From Fulvimarina endophytica (GTDB taxonomy: Bacteria; Pseudomonadota; Alphaproteobacteria; Rhizobiales; Rhizobiaceae), in the NCBI RefSeq assembly GCF_003403015.1, contig NZ_QURL01000007.1, positions 62,001 through 126,000 of the forward strand: 64,000 nucleotides of DNA. The letters are read 5' to 3'. Shown in pieces: positions 18,927 to 27,909 of this stretch; the stretch's first letter is position 1; the number at the start of each line of letters is the position of its first letter. The translations under genes and the position numbers were made by a program. The notes below the pieces were generated by a model that was not told where the DNA came from, did no database searches, and saw nothing but the letters and a program-made list of their open reading frames with translations.

Positions 18927-20180
18927 ATGACCGCATCCTTCCCAACGCCCGCCGGCTATCGCGTCCTCGAACGTCGCGACATCTCCGCAATCGTAGCCGA
19001 GGTGGACACCCTCGCGGACAAGCTCGGCGGAACGCCGGACGACTGGGAAACGAGCGAGATCAGCGACGGCAATATGAACGCCGTCTTTCGCGTGAGCGGT
19101 CCCGAAGGCTCGATCGTGGTCAAGCAGGCCCTGCCCTATATCCGCGTCATCGGCGAAGGCTGGCCGTTTCCCGTGTCCCGCATCGCCTTCGAGGCGGAGG
19201 CGCTGGAACGGCAACTCGCCGCATTGCCGGGCTCAGTGCCTGAGAAGCTGCATTACGACGAGAGCCTCGGTCTCCTCGTCATGGAGGATCTCTCCGGATA
19301 CCGGGTCGCACGGCTCGCCTTCGTCAAGGGGCGGCGATTTGCGAACTTCGCCGAGGATATGGGCGCATTTCTTGCCCATACCCTCTATCGCACATCGGAC
19401 TTTCACCTGACGACGCCGCAGAAGAAGGCGCTCGCGGCAGGCTTCGCCGGCAATTCCCATCTCTGCCAGACGACGGAGGAGGTGATCTTCACCGGGCCCT
19501 ACGGCGAGCGCCCGTTCAACCGGATCACGGAAGGCAATGAGGAGATCGCGGTCCGCTTGCGCGAAGATTCCGCGTTGAAGCAGGCGGCGAGCGAGATGAA
19601 ACTCGCCTTCCGCACCAAGTCCGAAGCGCTGCTCCACGGTGACCTGCATACCGGTTCGGTCATGGTCACCGATACCGAAACCCGGGTGATCGATGCCGAA
19701 TGGGCCTTCCACGGGCCGATGGGCTTCGATCCGGGCGCCCTGATCGGCAATCTTCTCCTCGCAGCCATCAGCCAGCCCGGCCATGCGGACGCGGCGGACG
19801 ACCGGCGGGCGATGACCGACTGGCTCCTGGAGACGGCGAAACGCGTCTGGATCGAATTCGACCGGGGCTTCCGCCGGCTTGCGTCGGAGGACCGGAGCGA
19901 GATCTTTCCTCACGACATTCTCGACGCCGCGGCCCGCGATGCGATCGTGGATCGTCATCTGGCAGCCGTCTTCGAGGACATGGTCGGGTTTGCGGGCGCC
20001 AAGATGATCCGGCGCATTCTCGGCATCAGCCATGTGGAAGACTTCGAGGCGATCGGTGACGTCGCCATGCGCGCGCAACTCGAGCGCCATGCCCTGCGGG
20101 TTGCGCGCCGGCTCCTCCTCGAACGCCGCGAGATCGCTGACATGGACAGGGTGCTGGCTGTTCTTGCCGAGGAACGGTGA
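18927..20180 (+). CDS. mtnK: S-methyl-5-thioribose kinase
   Basis: A 417-residue aminoglycoside-phosphotransferase-fold kinase that phosphorylates methylthioribose in methionine salvage. Evidence includes EISDGNMNAVFRV and VVKQALPYIRVIGEGWPF at the N-terminus, the catalytic loop LLHGDLHTGSVMV, and the metal-site stretch RVIDAEWAFHGPMGFDPG. The ATG has AGGG six bases upstream. An in-frame TTG one codon earlier is less likely. The usual partner mtnA is not adjacent. Its neighbour is a radical SAM gene, and a hairpin terminator follows at 20191-20225. Confidence 0.95.
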   Translation: MTASFPTPAGYRVLERRDISAIVAEVDTLADKLGGTPDDWETSEISDGNMNAVFRVSGPEGSIVVKQALPYIRVIGEGWPFPVSRIAFEAEALERQLAALPGSVPEKLHYDESLGLLVMEDLSGYRVARLAFVKGRRFANFAEDMGAFLAHTLYRTSDFHLTTPQKKALAAGFAGNSHLCQTTEEVIFTGPYGERPFNRITEGNEEIAVRLREDSALKQAASEMKLAFRTKSEALLHGDLHTGSVMVTDTETRVIDAEWAFHGPMGFDPGALIGNLLLAAISQPGHADAADDRRAMTDWLLETAKRVWIEFDRGFRRLASEDRSEIFPHDILDAAARDAIVDRHLAAVFEDMVGFAGAKMIRRILGISHVEDFEAIGDVAMRAQLERHALRVARRLLLERREIADMDRVLAVLAEER

Positions 20181-20190
20181 CGCCCGAATG

Positions 20191-20225
20191 CGAAGAGCCG
20201 CCCGGCGGAACCGGACGGCTCTTCG
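20191..20225. terminator. Hairpin terminator between convergent mtnK and glgX
   Basis: A 10-bp outer stem extends through an internal mismatch into a 4-bp inner stem with a CGGAA loop. It lies between two convergent stops and likely serves both. Confidence 0.7.
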
Positions 20226-20246
20226 AAAGGCCTGACGCTCTCTGCC

Positions 20247-22505
20247 TCAGAGACGGAGCGGATCGCCGGCCGCCTGGGCGAGAGCCTGGCGGATATAGGC
20301 GAAGGAGCGGATCGCCTCCTCCTGTCCTTCCTCGTGCCGGTCAGGCTCCAGCAGGAACATGAGGAAGGAGCGCGCGGTCACCATGTAGTCGTGTCCGAAG
20401 TCGTAGGGGTCGAACTCGAACTCCTCCGGCGCATTGGTGTCGAACACGCGCTGCCAGCGCAGACCACCCGGCGCCTCCGGCAGCTTGAAGTTCACCACGT
20501 CGTCATGGGAGTTCATGACCAGAAGCATGGTCGCGTCGTTCCCGGGCCGGCGGATACCGGTCGACTGGGCCCGTCCGTCGAGAAGCACGCCGAAGCACTT
20601 CGCTCCGGCATCCGACCAGTCCTCGTCGTTGAACTCCTCCCCCGTCGGCTTGATCCAGGCCACATCCTTGACGCCGAGTTCTTCGTCGTAAGTGCCGTGG
20701 AGGAAGGTCCCGCGCCGCAGAAGCGGCAGGCTCTGGCGCAGCTTGATCAGCCGCTGGACGAAGCGTGCGAGATCGCGCGAGGCTCCCGGAACGTTCCAGT
20801 CGACCCAGCCGATCTCGTTGTCCTGGGCATAGCCGTTATTGTTGCCGCCCTGGGTGCGCGCGAATTCGTCGCCCGCGAGAATCATCGGCGTTCCGCGCGA
20901 GAAGAGGAGCGTCGCGAAGAAGTTGCGCATCTGGCGCATCCGCGTCTCGTTGACTTCCTCGTTCTCGGTCGGTCCTTCCTCTCCGTAGTTGTAGGAGATG
21001 TTGTGGTCGTGGCCGTCCTGATTGTTCTCGCCGTTCGCCTCGTTGTGCTTCTCGCTGTAGCTCACCAGGTCGTTCAGCGTGAAACCGTCATGGGCGGTGA
21101 TGAAGTTGACGCTCGCCCAGGGCTTGCGGCCGCGCTTATCGAAGAGATCGGCGGATGCGGAGAGTTTGCCCGCAAGCTTCGGAATGAAACCCTCGTCGCC
21201 GCGCCAGTAGCCGCGCACGGTATCGCGATAACCGTCGTTCCACTCGGCCCAGCCCGGCGGGAAGCGACCCACCTGATAGCCGCCGGGGCCGCAATCCCAA
21301 GGCTCGGCCACGAGCTTGACCTGCGAAAGGAGCGGGTCCTGCATGCAGGCATGCAGGAAGCTCGACTCTTCGGAGAAGCCGGTGGGCTCGCGGGCGAGAA
21401 TCGTCGCGAGATCGAAGCGGAAACCGTCGACCCGCATCTCGCCGGCCCAATAGCGCAGGGAGTCGGTGACGAGCTGCATCACGCGGGGATGGGAGGTGTT
21501 CACCGTGTTCCCGGTGCCGGTATCGTTGATGTAGTAACGCGGCTGATCCGGCAGAAGCCGGTAATAGGTGGCGTTATCGATGCCCTTGAAGGAGAGGTGC
21601 GGCCCCTTCTCGTTGCCTTCCGCCGTATGGTTGTAGACGACGTCCAGAATGACTTCGAGACCGGCATGGTGGAAGGTCGAGACGAGCTCCTTGAACTCGT
21701 TGACGACAGGCGTCGCGAGGTAGCGCGGATCCGGCGCGAAGAAGCCGATCGAGTTGTAGCCCCAGTAATTGCGGAGCCCCTGATCGACGAGATAGCTGTC
21801 GTCGACCAGCGCGTGGATCGGCAGGAACTCGACCGAGGTCACGCCGAGGGAGCGGATATAGTCCACGACCTCGCGGCTCATGAGCCCTGAGAACTTGCCG
21901 CGATCGAAGTCGTTGACCGCCGGGTGACGCTGGGTGAACCCCTTAACATGGGTTTCGTAGAAGATCGTCCGGTCCCAAGGAACGTTCGGACGGCGCTCGT
22001 CGCCCCAGGTGAAGGCCGGATCGACGACGACGCAGCGCGGCATGAATTCTGCCGAGTCGCGCTCGTCATAGGACAGATCCTCGTCGGCATGGCCGATCGT
22101 GTAGCCGAACAGGGCATGGTCCCATTTGACCTCGCCCCGGATCTGTTTGGCATAGGGATCGATCAGAAGCTTGTTCGGATTGAACCTGTGGCCGGCATCG
22201 GGCTCGTAGGGGCCGTGGACGCGGTAACCGTAGATGAGGCCGGGCCGGGCTTCAGGCAGATAGCCGTGATAGATCTCGTCGGTATATTCGGGGAGCTCGA
22301 TGCGCTCGATCTCCGTCTTGCCGTCCGGCGAGAAGACGCAGAGCTCGACCTTCGTCGCATGGGCCGAGAAGATCGCGAAATTGACACCGAGACCGTCCCA
22401 GGTCGCCCCGAGAGGATAGGGCCGCCCCTCGCGCACGCGCCAGTTTCTCTTGCCGGCGACGGTCGAGTGGGTCGCCTTGTTGTTGGGGGAGATGTGGATG
22501 GTCAA
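20247..22505 (-). CDS. glgX: Glycogen debranching enzyme GlgX
   Basis: A 752-residue isoamylase-type GH13 enzyme that removes short alpha-1,6 branches from limit dextrin made by glycogen phosphorylase. The N-terminal CBM48-like domain has YPLGATWDGLGVNFAIFS. The catalytic barrel has VILDVVYNHTAEG, the nucleophile Asp in GFRFDLAT, the acid Glu in LVAEPWDCG and the transition-state Asp in FITAHDGFT. No ATG lies near the N-terminus. The likely start is TTG at 22505, with GAGG 5 bases upstream. A GTG near residue 24 would remove residues preceding the conserved core. No other glg gene is present. Confidence 0.94.
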   Translation of the reverse strand: MTIHISPNNKATHSTVAGKRNWRVREGRPYPLGATWDGLGVNFAIFSAHATKVELCVFSPDGKTEIERIELPEYTDEIYHGYLPEARPGLIYGYRVHGPYEPDAGHRFNPNKLLIDPYAKQIRGEVKWDHALFGYTIGHADEDLSYDERDSAEFMPRCVVVDPAFTWGDERRPNVPWDRTIFYETHVKGFTQRHPAVNDFDRGKFSGLMSREVVDYIRSLGVTSVEFLPIHALVDDSYLVDQGLRNYWGYNSIGFFAPDPRYLATPVVNEFKELVSTFHHAGLEVILDVVYNHTAEGNEKGPHLSFKGIDNATYYRLLPDQPRYYINDTGTGNTVNTSHPRVMQLVTDSLRYWAGEMRVDGFRFDLATILAREPTGFSEESSFLHACMQDPLLSQVKLVAEPWDCGPGGYQVGRFPPGWAEWNDGYRDTVRGYWRGDEGFIPKLAGKLSASADLFDKRGRKPWASVNFITAHDGFTLNDLVSYSEKHNEANGENNQDGHDHNISYNYGEEGPTENEEVNETRMRQMRNFFATLLFSRGTPMILAGDEFARTQGGNNNGYAQDNEIGWVDWNVPGASRDLARFVQRLIKLRQSLPLLRRGTFLHGTYDEELGVKDVAWIKPTGEEFNDEDWSDAGAKCFGVLLDGRAQSTGIRRPGNDATMLLVMNSHDDVVNFKLPEAPGGLRWQRVFDTNAPEEFEFDPYDFGHDYMVTARSFLMFLLEPDRHEEGQEEAIRSFAYIRQALAQAAGDPLRL

Positions 22506-22577
22506 GGGTGCCTCGGGGAGAGAGTGCAGAACACCGCTTCAACATCTGACGAATGACCCCGTTCCATGACGCGATGC

Positions 22578-22613
22578 AAAAATGCAGCGCGGAAACCCTC
22601 TTCCGCGCTGCAT
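22578..22613 (-). terminator. Intrinsic terminator of the pcs-qor operon
   Basis: A 13-bp perfect stem with a 6-base loop, followed on the minus strand by TTTT. It lies 26 bases after the qor stop. Confidence 0.88.
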
Positions 22614-22638
22614 CCGTGGACTCCGTCGGGAACGAGGA

Positions 22639-23616
22639 TCAGCCGATCGTCAGCACCGTCTGCCCGGTCGTCTTGCGACCCTGCAGGTCACGATGGGCCT
22701 GAACCGCTTCCGAGAGGGGATAGGTCTGGCCGATCTCGATCTTGACCGCGCCCGACTTGACCACGTCGAAGAGGTTGTTCGCGCAGTCGAGAAGTTCCGC
22801 CCGCGTCGCCGTGTAGTTGAAGAGGCTCGGCCGCGTGAAGAACAGGGAGCCCTTCTGATTGAGGATCGCGGGCGAGAACGGCGGCACGCTGCCGGACGAC
22901 TGGCCGAAGCTGACCATCAGACCGAGCCGCTTCAGGCAATCGAGGCTGCCCTCGAACGTGTCCTTGCCGACGCCGTCATAGACCACGTCGCATTTCTTGC
23001 CGTCGGTGATTTCGGCGACGCGCTGGACGAAATCCTCACGGCTGTAGTTGATCGCATGATCGTAGCCATTGGCCTTGGCGAGTTCGCATTTCTCGTCGCT
23101 TCCGGCGGTTCCGATGACGGTGGCTCCGAGATGGCTCGCCCACTGGCCGAGGATCAGCCCGACGCCGCCGGCGGCCGCGTGGAAGAGGATGGTCGTGTCG
23201 GGGCCGACCTTGAAGGTCCGGTTGAGGAGATATTCGGCGGTCATGCCCTTCAGCATCATCGCGGCGGCGGTCTCGTCGGCGATGCCGTCGGGAACGGGCA
23301 CGGCAGAGGCGGCCGGCAGAACGACCTTTTCCGCATAGGAGCCGTTCGCGCCCACATAGGCGACGCGGTCGCCCTCCTTCAGATCCGAAACGCCCTTGCC
23401 GACCGCCTCGACGATGCCGGCGCCTTCCTTGCCGGGCGTGAAGGGCATGCTCGGCGCCGGATAGGTCCCGTCGCGAAAATAGGTATCGATGAAATTGACG
23501 CCGACGGCCGTCTGGCGAATGCGGACCTCGCCTTCGCCGGGATCGGCGATCTCGACGTTTTCCCATTTCATCACGTCGGGCCCGCCCGTCTCGTGAATAC
23601 GCATCGCTTTCGTCAT
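22639..23616 (-). CDS. qor: NADPH:quinone oxidoreductase (zinc-free MDR family)
   Basis: A 325-residue medium-chain dehydrogenase/reductase of the zeta-crystallin/QOR type that reduces quinones with NADPH. It has GVNFIDTYFRDGTYP near residue 40, the PGKEGAGIVEAVG strand, and the nucleotide-binding AAAGGVGLILGQWA. The catalytic Zn Cys/His set of alcohol dehydrogenases is absent. The start overlaps the pcs stop as ATGA, so it is the second gene of a pcs-qor operon that ends at the hairpin near 22600. Confidence 0.93.
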   Translation of the reverse strand: MTKAMRIHETGGPDVMKWENVEIADPGEGEVRIRQTAVGVNFIDTYFRDGTYPAPSMPFTPGKEGAGIVEAVGKGVSDLKEGDRVAYVGANGSYAEKVVLPAASAVPVPDGIADETAAAMMLKGMTAEYLLNRTFKVGPDTTILFHAAAGGVGLILGQWASHLGATVIGTAGSDEKCELAKANGYDHAINYSREDFVQRVAEITDGKKCDVVYDGVGKDTFEGSLDCLKRLGLMVSFGQSSGSVPPFSPAILNQKGSLFFTRPSLFNYTATRAELLDCANNLFDVVKSGAVKIEIGQTYPLSEAVQAHRDLQGRKTTGQTVLTIG

Positions 23617-24371
23617 GAGTTGGCCTCGCTGTGGATGGTTTCGTCTTCGCCGTCATTGCGGCCGCGGATGCGGTCGTAGACCTGCAGCACGCCGCCGATT
23701 GCGAAAAGGTAGAGGCCCGTGACGACAAGTCCCGCCTTCACCGCGAAGGAGGGCTCGAGGCTCTGGAAGAGCGCGACGATGCCGAGCAGCGACCACAGGG
23801 CGAAGACCGTGAGGTTGAGAGGACGCAGGCGCGTCACCCGCACCGGGTGGAGGAACTTGATCGGAAGGAAGGTCGCGAAGGCGCAGAGGGCGACGAAGAC
23901 GAAGGCCGTCAGCTCGTTCGGATGGATCGCGAAGAGCGTGAAGACGAGCATGTTCCAGCAGACCGGGAATCCGCGGAAGAAGTTGTCCTTCGTCTTCATG
24001 CGCAGATCCGCGTAGTAGATCGCGCTGGTGATGACGATGAGCGCGGCCGCCACGAAGGAGAGCGGCCGGCCGATGATGCCCGAATGATAGAGGGCGACGG
24101 CCGGGATCAGGCTGAAGGTCGAATAGTCGATGACCGAATCGAGCATGTCGCCCGACCAGTTCGGCAATCGGCGCTTGATGTCGAACTTGCGGGCGATCGG
24201 ACCGTCGATGCCATCCACGAAGAGACCGACGCCGAGCCACAGGAAGCAGTCGACGAACCTGCCCTCGCCGGCCGCGATGAGCGAGAGGAAGGCGAAGAAG
24301 GCGCCCGTCGCCGTCAGGATATGGACGAGGAAGGCTCGCCACTGCTCGAAACGGGTGAGGTCGAAATTCAT
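23613..24371 (-). CDS. pcs: Phosphatidylcholine synthase
   Basis: A 252-residue integral membrane CDP-alcohol phosphatidyltransferase that joins choline to CDP-diacylglycerol, the one-step phosphatidylcholine route of Rhizobiales and allies. The catalytic signature is complete in the Pcs form DGx2ARx12Gx3Dx3D: DGPIARKF, then SGDMLDSVID. Around seven or eight hydrophobic helices cover the rest. The ATG start gives the usual length. It is the first gene of the pcs-qor unit and diverges from the UbiH-like gene. With the betaine-type BCCT carrier it hints at use of choline compounds by this organism. Confidence 0.95.
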   Translation of the reverse strand: MNFDLTRFEQWRAFLVHILTATGAFFAFLSLIAAGEGRFVDCFLWLGVGLFVDGIDGPIARKFDIKRRLPNWSGDMLDSVIDYSTFSLIPAVALYHSGIIGRPLSFVAAALIVITSAIYYADLRMKTKDNFFRGFPVCWNMLVFTLFAIHPNELTAFVFVALCAFATFLPIKFLHPVRVTRLRPLNLTVFALWSLLGIVALFQSLEPSFAVKAGLVVTGLYLFAIGGVLQVYDRIRGRNDGEDETIHSEANS

Positions 24372-24548
24372 GGATGGATGCTGGCCTCTGCTTCGCTCTT
24401 CAAATGTCCGCCTGCGCGATTGCATAACGCGACATCGCGCACATGGACATAGAGCGGTGCGACGGTAATTCGCGGGGAACGGACGGAACGAATGACAAGT
24501 TCTGCGTTCCCTTCCCAGAGCAATTCCGCAACGCGACGAGGACGATCG

Positions 24549-25772
24549 ATGGAAAAGCGCGATATCGCAGTCATTGGAGGCGGGCTTGCGGGAACCGCCA
24601 CCGCGATCGCGATGGCCCGCATGGGGTTCGACACCGTGCTCGTGGCCCCGGCCGCACGGCCGGACCAGCGCACCACCGCGCTGATCGGGTCCTCGATGAC
24701 CTTCCTCGACCGAATCGGTATCGAGGGCGAGGTCGCCCGCAAGGCCGAACCCCTGAAGGTGATGCGCCTGATCGACGATACGGGCCGCCTTTTCCGGGCT
24801 CCGACCGTCGAGTTCCGCGCGAGCGAGATCGATCTTCCGGCGTTCGGATACAACGTCCTCAACAAGGATCTGGCGGAGATCCTCGACGCGGCGACGAGCC
24901 GGGAGGAGCGGCTCGAAACGCGGCAGATGGCGGCCACCGCCTTCGAGGCGGACCGGGACGAGGCGATCGTCACCCTCGAGGACGGCACCCGCATCCGCGC
25001 AGGTCTCGTGATCGCCGCCGACGGTCGCAATTCGGCGATGCGCGAGGCGGCCGGCATCAAGACCCGCCATTGGCGCTATCCCCAGACCGCCCTCGTCCTC
25101 AACATCGATCACGAGCGCGCCCACGACTCGGTTTCGACCGAGTTCCATACGAAGACGGGCCCCTTCACGCAGGTACCTATGCCGGGTGGCAGCTCGGCCA
25201 TCGTCTGGGTCGAGGAACCGGACCTCGCTGAGATCTACGTGGACGTGAAGCCCGATCGCCTCGAGCGCATCATCGAGGAGAAGATGCACTCGATCCTCGG
25301 CAAGGTGACGCTGAAGACGGAGCTTCAGTCGTTCCCCCTCTCCGGGGCGGCGGTGGACAGCCTCACCGGCGAGCGCATCGCCCTCGTCGGCGAAGCCGCG
25401 CACGTCTTCCCGCCGATCGGCGCGCAGGGCCTCAATCTGGGATTGCGGGACTGCGCTGTCCTTTGCGACTGCCTGGAGGAAAGCCGGGACGATCCCGGCC
25501 GCCGTTCGACGCTTCTGCGCTTCGAGGCCAAGCGGCGCGGCGACGTGACGAGCCGCACGGCCGGTGTCGACGCCCTCAACCGCTCGCTTCTCACGGGCTT
25601 CCTGCCGGTCCAGATCGGCCGCACAGCCGGCCTCGGCATCATGGCCGCCGCGTCCCCGCTGCGCCGTTTCGCCATGCGCGAGGGCGTCTCGCCGGGAGCG
25701 GGCCTCTTCGGACTGCCGAAATCACTGCAGGAATGGTCGCGCCGGCAACAGGCCCTCGGTGATGAGGTATAG
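24549..25772 (+). CDS. UbiH/COQ6-family FAD-dependent monooxygenase
   Basis: A 407-residue flavin hydroxylase of the ubiquinone-synthesis type. It shows the FAD dinucleotide fold IAVIGGGLAGTATAIAMA, the middle DG motif VIAADGRNSAMRE, and the C-terminal FAD ribityl site ALVGEAAHVFPPIGAQGLNLG, where Glu replaces the more common Asp of the GD motif. ATG at 24549 has GAGG 7 bases upstream. An in-frame ATG at 24492 is the alternative. It probably hydroxylates a polyprenyl-phenol ring in Q biosynthesis, but the position cannot be assigned. Its 3' end overlaps the AEC carrier gene by 51 bases on opposite strands. Confidence 0.88.
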   Translation: MEKRDIAVIGGGLAGTATAIAMARMGFDTVLVAPAARPDQRTTALIGSSMTFLDRIGIEGEVARKAEPLKVMRLIDDTGRLFRAPTVEFRASEIDLPAFGYNVLNKDLAEILDAATSREERLETRQMAATAFEADRDEAIVTLEDGTRIRAGLVIAADGRNSAMREAAGIKTRHWRYPQTALVLNIDHERAHDSVSTEFHTKTGPFTQVPMPGGSSAIVWVEEPDLAEIYVDVKPDRLERIIEEKMHSILGKVTLKTELQSFPLSGAAVDSLTGERIALVGEAAHVFPPIGAQGLNLGLRDCAVLCDCLEESRDDPGRRSTLLRFEAKRRGDVTSRTAGVDALNRSLLTGFLPVQIGRTAGLGIMAAASPLRRFAMREGVSPGAGLFGLPKSLQEWSRRQQALGDEV

Positions 25773-26687
25773 AAGACCCGCGACCGTCAACACCGACAGG
25801 GCCGTCGAGACGAAGACGGTCGCCGAGGCCCGCTCCACCCAGGTCTCGTATTGCTGGGCGATGACGAAGACATTCGTCGCCGCCGGCAGCGAGGCCATCA
25901 GCATCGCCGTATAGACCCAAACCGGATCGGTGCCCGGAACGAAGCCGAGCAGAAGCCAGACGATCAACGGGTGAAGGACGAGCTTGATCGGCAGGAGCCA
26001 GGTCAACTCGACCGGAACGCGGTTCAGCCGTCTCAGCGCCAGGGTTACGCCCATGGCGAAGAGCGCGCAGGGAGCGGCGGCGTTCGCGAGCAGCGTCAGG
26101 AACCGCTCCGCAGGCTCGGGCGGCTTCACGCCGAACACGGCGGCCGCGACGCCGAGAATGGTCGCGATGATGAAGGGATGGGTGAAGATGCGCTTGAGGG
26201 CGCTTGCCGCGACCTTCAGGACGGAGCTTCCCGACCCGCCCGCCAGCGCCATCAGGAGCGGCGCCATGGTGAAGTGGAGCGTGTTGTCGAAGCAGAAGAT
26301 GAGGGCGACGGGAACTGACGCGCCGGTGCCGAACGCCGCGAGGGCAAGGCCCGGCCCCATATAGCCGATATTGCCATAGGCGCCCGCAAAGCCCTGGATG
26401 GTCGAGGCCGCGAGATCGCCGCGCGTCGCCCAGAGGCCGATGCCGACCGTAAGCGCGAATACGATGAAGGTGCCGGCCGTGGTCGCCGCAATGAAACCCA
26501 CCTGTCCCAGATTTTCGACCGGCGTCTTCGACAGAAGCTGGAAGAAGAGCGCGGGCAGAGCGAGATAGACGACGAAGGTGTTGAGCCAGGCCAGCCCCGA
26601 GACCGGATGGCCGACGATCCGGCCCGCCGCGAAACCGAGGGCGATGAGGCCGAAGAAGGGCGCGATGAGGCCTAGAATTTCGAGCAT
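25722..26687 (-). CDS. AEC (auxin efflux carrier) family transporter
   Basis: A 321-residue permease with about ten hydrophobic helices in two halves, as in the AEC/PIN-fold family that moves malonate, malate or other organic anions. Conserved positions are LNTFVVYLALPALFF, GFAGAYGNIGYMGPGLALAAFG in the crossing helix of the first half, and ASLPAATNVFVIAQQY in the second half. The substrate is unknown. It diverges from hspQ by 115 bases, and its end is antisense to the UbiH-like gene. Confidence 0.9.
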   Translation of the reverse strand: MLEILGLIAPFFGLIALGFAAGRIVGHPVSGLAWLNTFVVYLALPALFFQLLSKTPVENLGQVGFIAATTAGTFIVFALTVGIGLWATRGDLAASTIQGFAGAYGNIGYMGPGLALAAFGTGASVPVALIFCFDNTLHFTMAPLLMALAGGSGSSVLKVAASALKRIFTHPFIIATILGVAAAVFGVKPPEPAERFLTLLANAAAPCALFAMGVTLALRRLNRVPVELTWLLPIKLVLHPLIVWLLLGFVPGTDPVWVYTAMLMASLPAATNVFVIAQQYETWVERASATVFVSTALSVLTVAGLLYLITEGLLPARPFLQ

Positions 26688-26802
26688 AGCGTGACGACCC
26701 CATCCGGGACAGAACCCAACGCGAATGCCGGATCGAGGATCGTTCTTGCGTGCCGCCGGGAAACTTGGCTATTTCGGGCGAGGTAACGGAGTTGTCGTCG
26801 CG

Positions 26803-27126
26803 ATGCAAACCGCTCGTTTTTCAATCGGCCAGATCGTCAAGCATCGGGTCTTCCCCTTCAGAGGGGTGATCTTCGATGTCGACCCCGTCTTCGACAACAC
26901 CGAGGAATGGTATCTGTCGATCCCCGAGGAGGTTCGCCCCCGCAAGGACCAGCCGTTCTACCACCTGTTCGCCGAGAACGCCGAGACCGAGTATGTCGCC
27001 TATTGCTCGGAGCAGAACCTGATCGCCGACGAGAGCGGACGGCCGGTCCGCCATCCGCAGATCAACGAACTGTTCGAAGGGCCGTTCGACGGCGCCTACA
27101 AGCTCCGCTCGCCCAATCACAACTGA
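26803..27126 (+). CDS. hspQ: Heat shock protein HspQ
   Basis: A 107-residue HspQ (YccV-like, hemimethylated-DNA-binding family) protein. It contains ARFSIGQIVKHRVFPFRGVIFDVDP and the EEWYLSIPEEVRPRKDQPFYHL block. In enterobacteria HspQ promotes Lon and DnaA turnover (family knowledge). ATG at 26803 has GGAG 11 bases upstream. Longer in-frame starts would add unrelated residues. It is a single-gene unit with a short leader shared with the divergent AEC gene. Confidence 0.93.
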   Translation: MQTARFSIGQIVKHRVFPFRGVIFDVDPVFDNTEEWYLSIPEEVRPRKDQPFYHLFAENAETEYVAYCSEQNLIADESGRPVRHPQINELFEGPFDGAYKLRSPNHN

Positions 27127-27285
27127 CCTTCGCGATCGCGGTTCGAAAGCCGTGCCCGCCCGCCGGTTGGGCAAAGCAGCCCTCGCGGCGATGACGGCCG
27201 GGCGGCGAAGACGCGATCGGCGAGGCGATTTCCGCGACCTGCACCACACGTTAACCCTATTGCTTCACATTCGGCGCAAGCACGC

Positions 27286-27909
27286 ATGGCAAGAGTCGCC
27301 CAGCGCCGGGAGATCATCAGGATGACGCTCGACATTTCGACCCCGGAGGGAGAATACGACTCCGTTCCGATCGATATTCTCGGCAGGTTCATGCGCTCGG
27401 ACCACTCCGAATTTCCCTGCCGCATCGACGAGATGTCGCCGGGCTCGGTCCAGGTGATCGCGCCGGTCGTTCCCGATCCGGCCGAGACGATCATCATCTA
27501 TGCCGATCATGTTGGCCGGCTCGAGGGACAGGTCGCGACCATCTTCGATGGCGGCTTCAGCGTGAGGACGGTGAGTTCGGAGCGGCGGCGCGAGAAGCTA
27601 GCGGCAAAGCTCACCTGGCTCACCAACCGCCAGATCATGAACCTTGCCGAAGACCGGCGCCACGCGCGTATCCAGCCGGAAAATCCGTTCCGCGACATCG
27701 TTCTCGACGATGGACGGCGCTACAAGGTCAAGATCGTCGATCTCTCGCTGTCGGGCGCGGCTGTCACCTCGACCGTGCGGCCCGTCATCGGAACGGCCGT
27801 CACCCTCGGCGCGATGCCTGGCCGGGTGGTCCGCTATCTCGAAGACGGCTTCGCCATCGAGTTCAAGAGCGTCCTCGGCGAAGACGCGCTTCAGCGGCTC
27901 TTCCGCTGA
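27286..27909 (+). CDS. PilZ domain-containing protein
   Basis: A 207-residue cytoplasmic protein with two beta-barrel halves. The C-terminal half is a standard PilZ domain with both c-di-GMP contacts: RRHAR at about 124-128 (RxxxR) and DLSLSGA (D/NxSxxG). The N-terminal half (about 25-95) has DEMSPGSV but no RxxxR, so it looks like a degenerate PilZ copy. ATG at 27286 is used. ATG at 27322 with GGAG nearby would remove 12 residues. The likely role is a c-di-GMP receptor of unknown output. A diguanylate cyclase lies at 50 kb. Confidence 0.85.
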   Translation: MARVAQRREIIRMTLDISTPEGEYDSVPIDILGRFMRSDHSEFPCRIDEMSPGSVQVIAPVVPDPAETIIIYADHVGRLEGQVATIFDGGFSVRTVSSERRREKLAAKLTWLTNRQIMNLAEDRRHARIQPENPFRDIVLDDGRRYKVKIVDLSLSGAAVTSTVRPVIGTAVTLGAMPGRVVRYLEDGFAIEFKSVLGEDALQRLFR

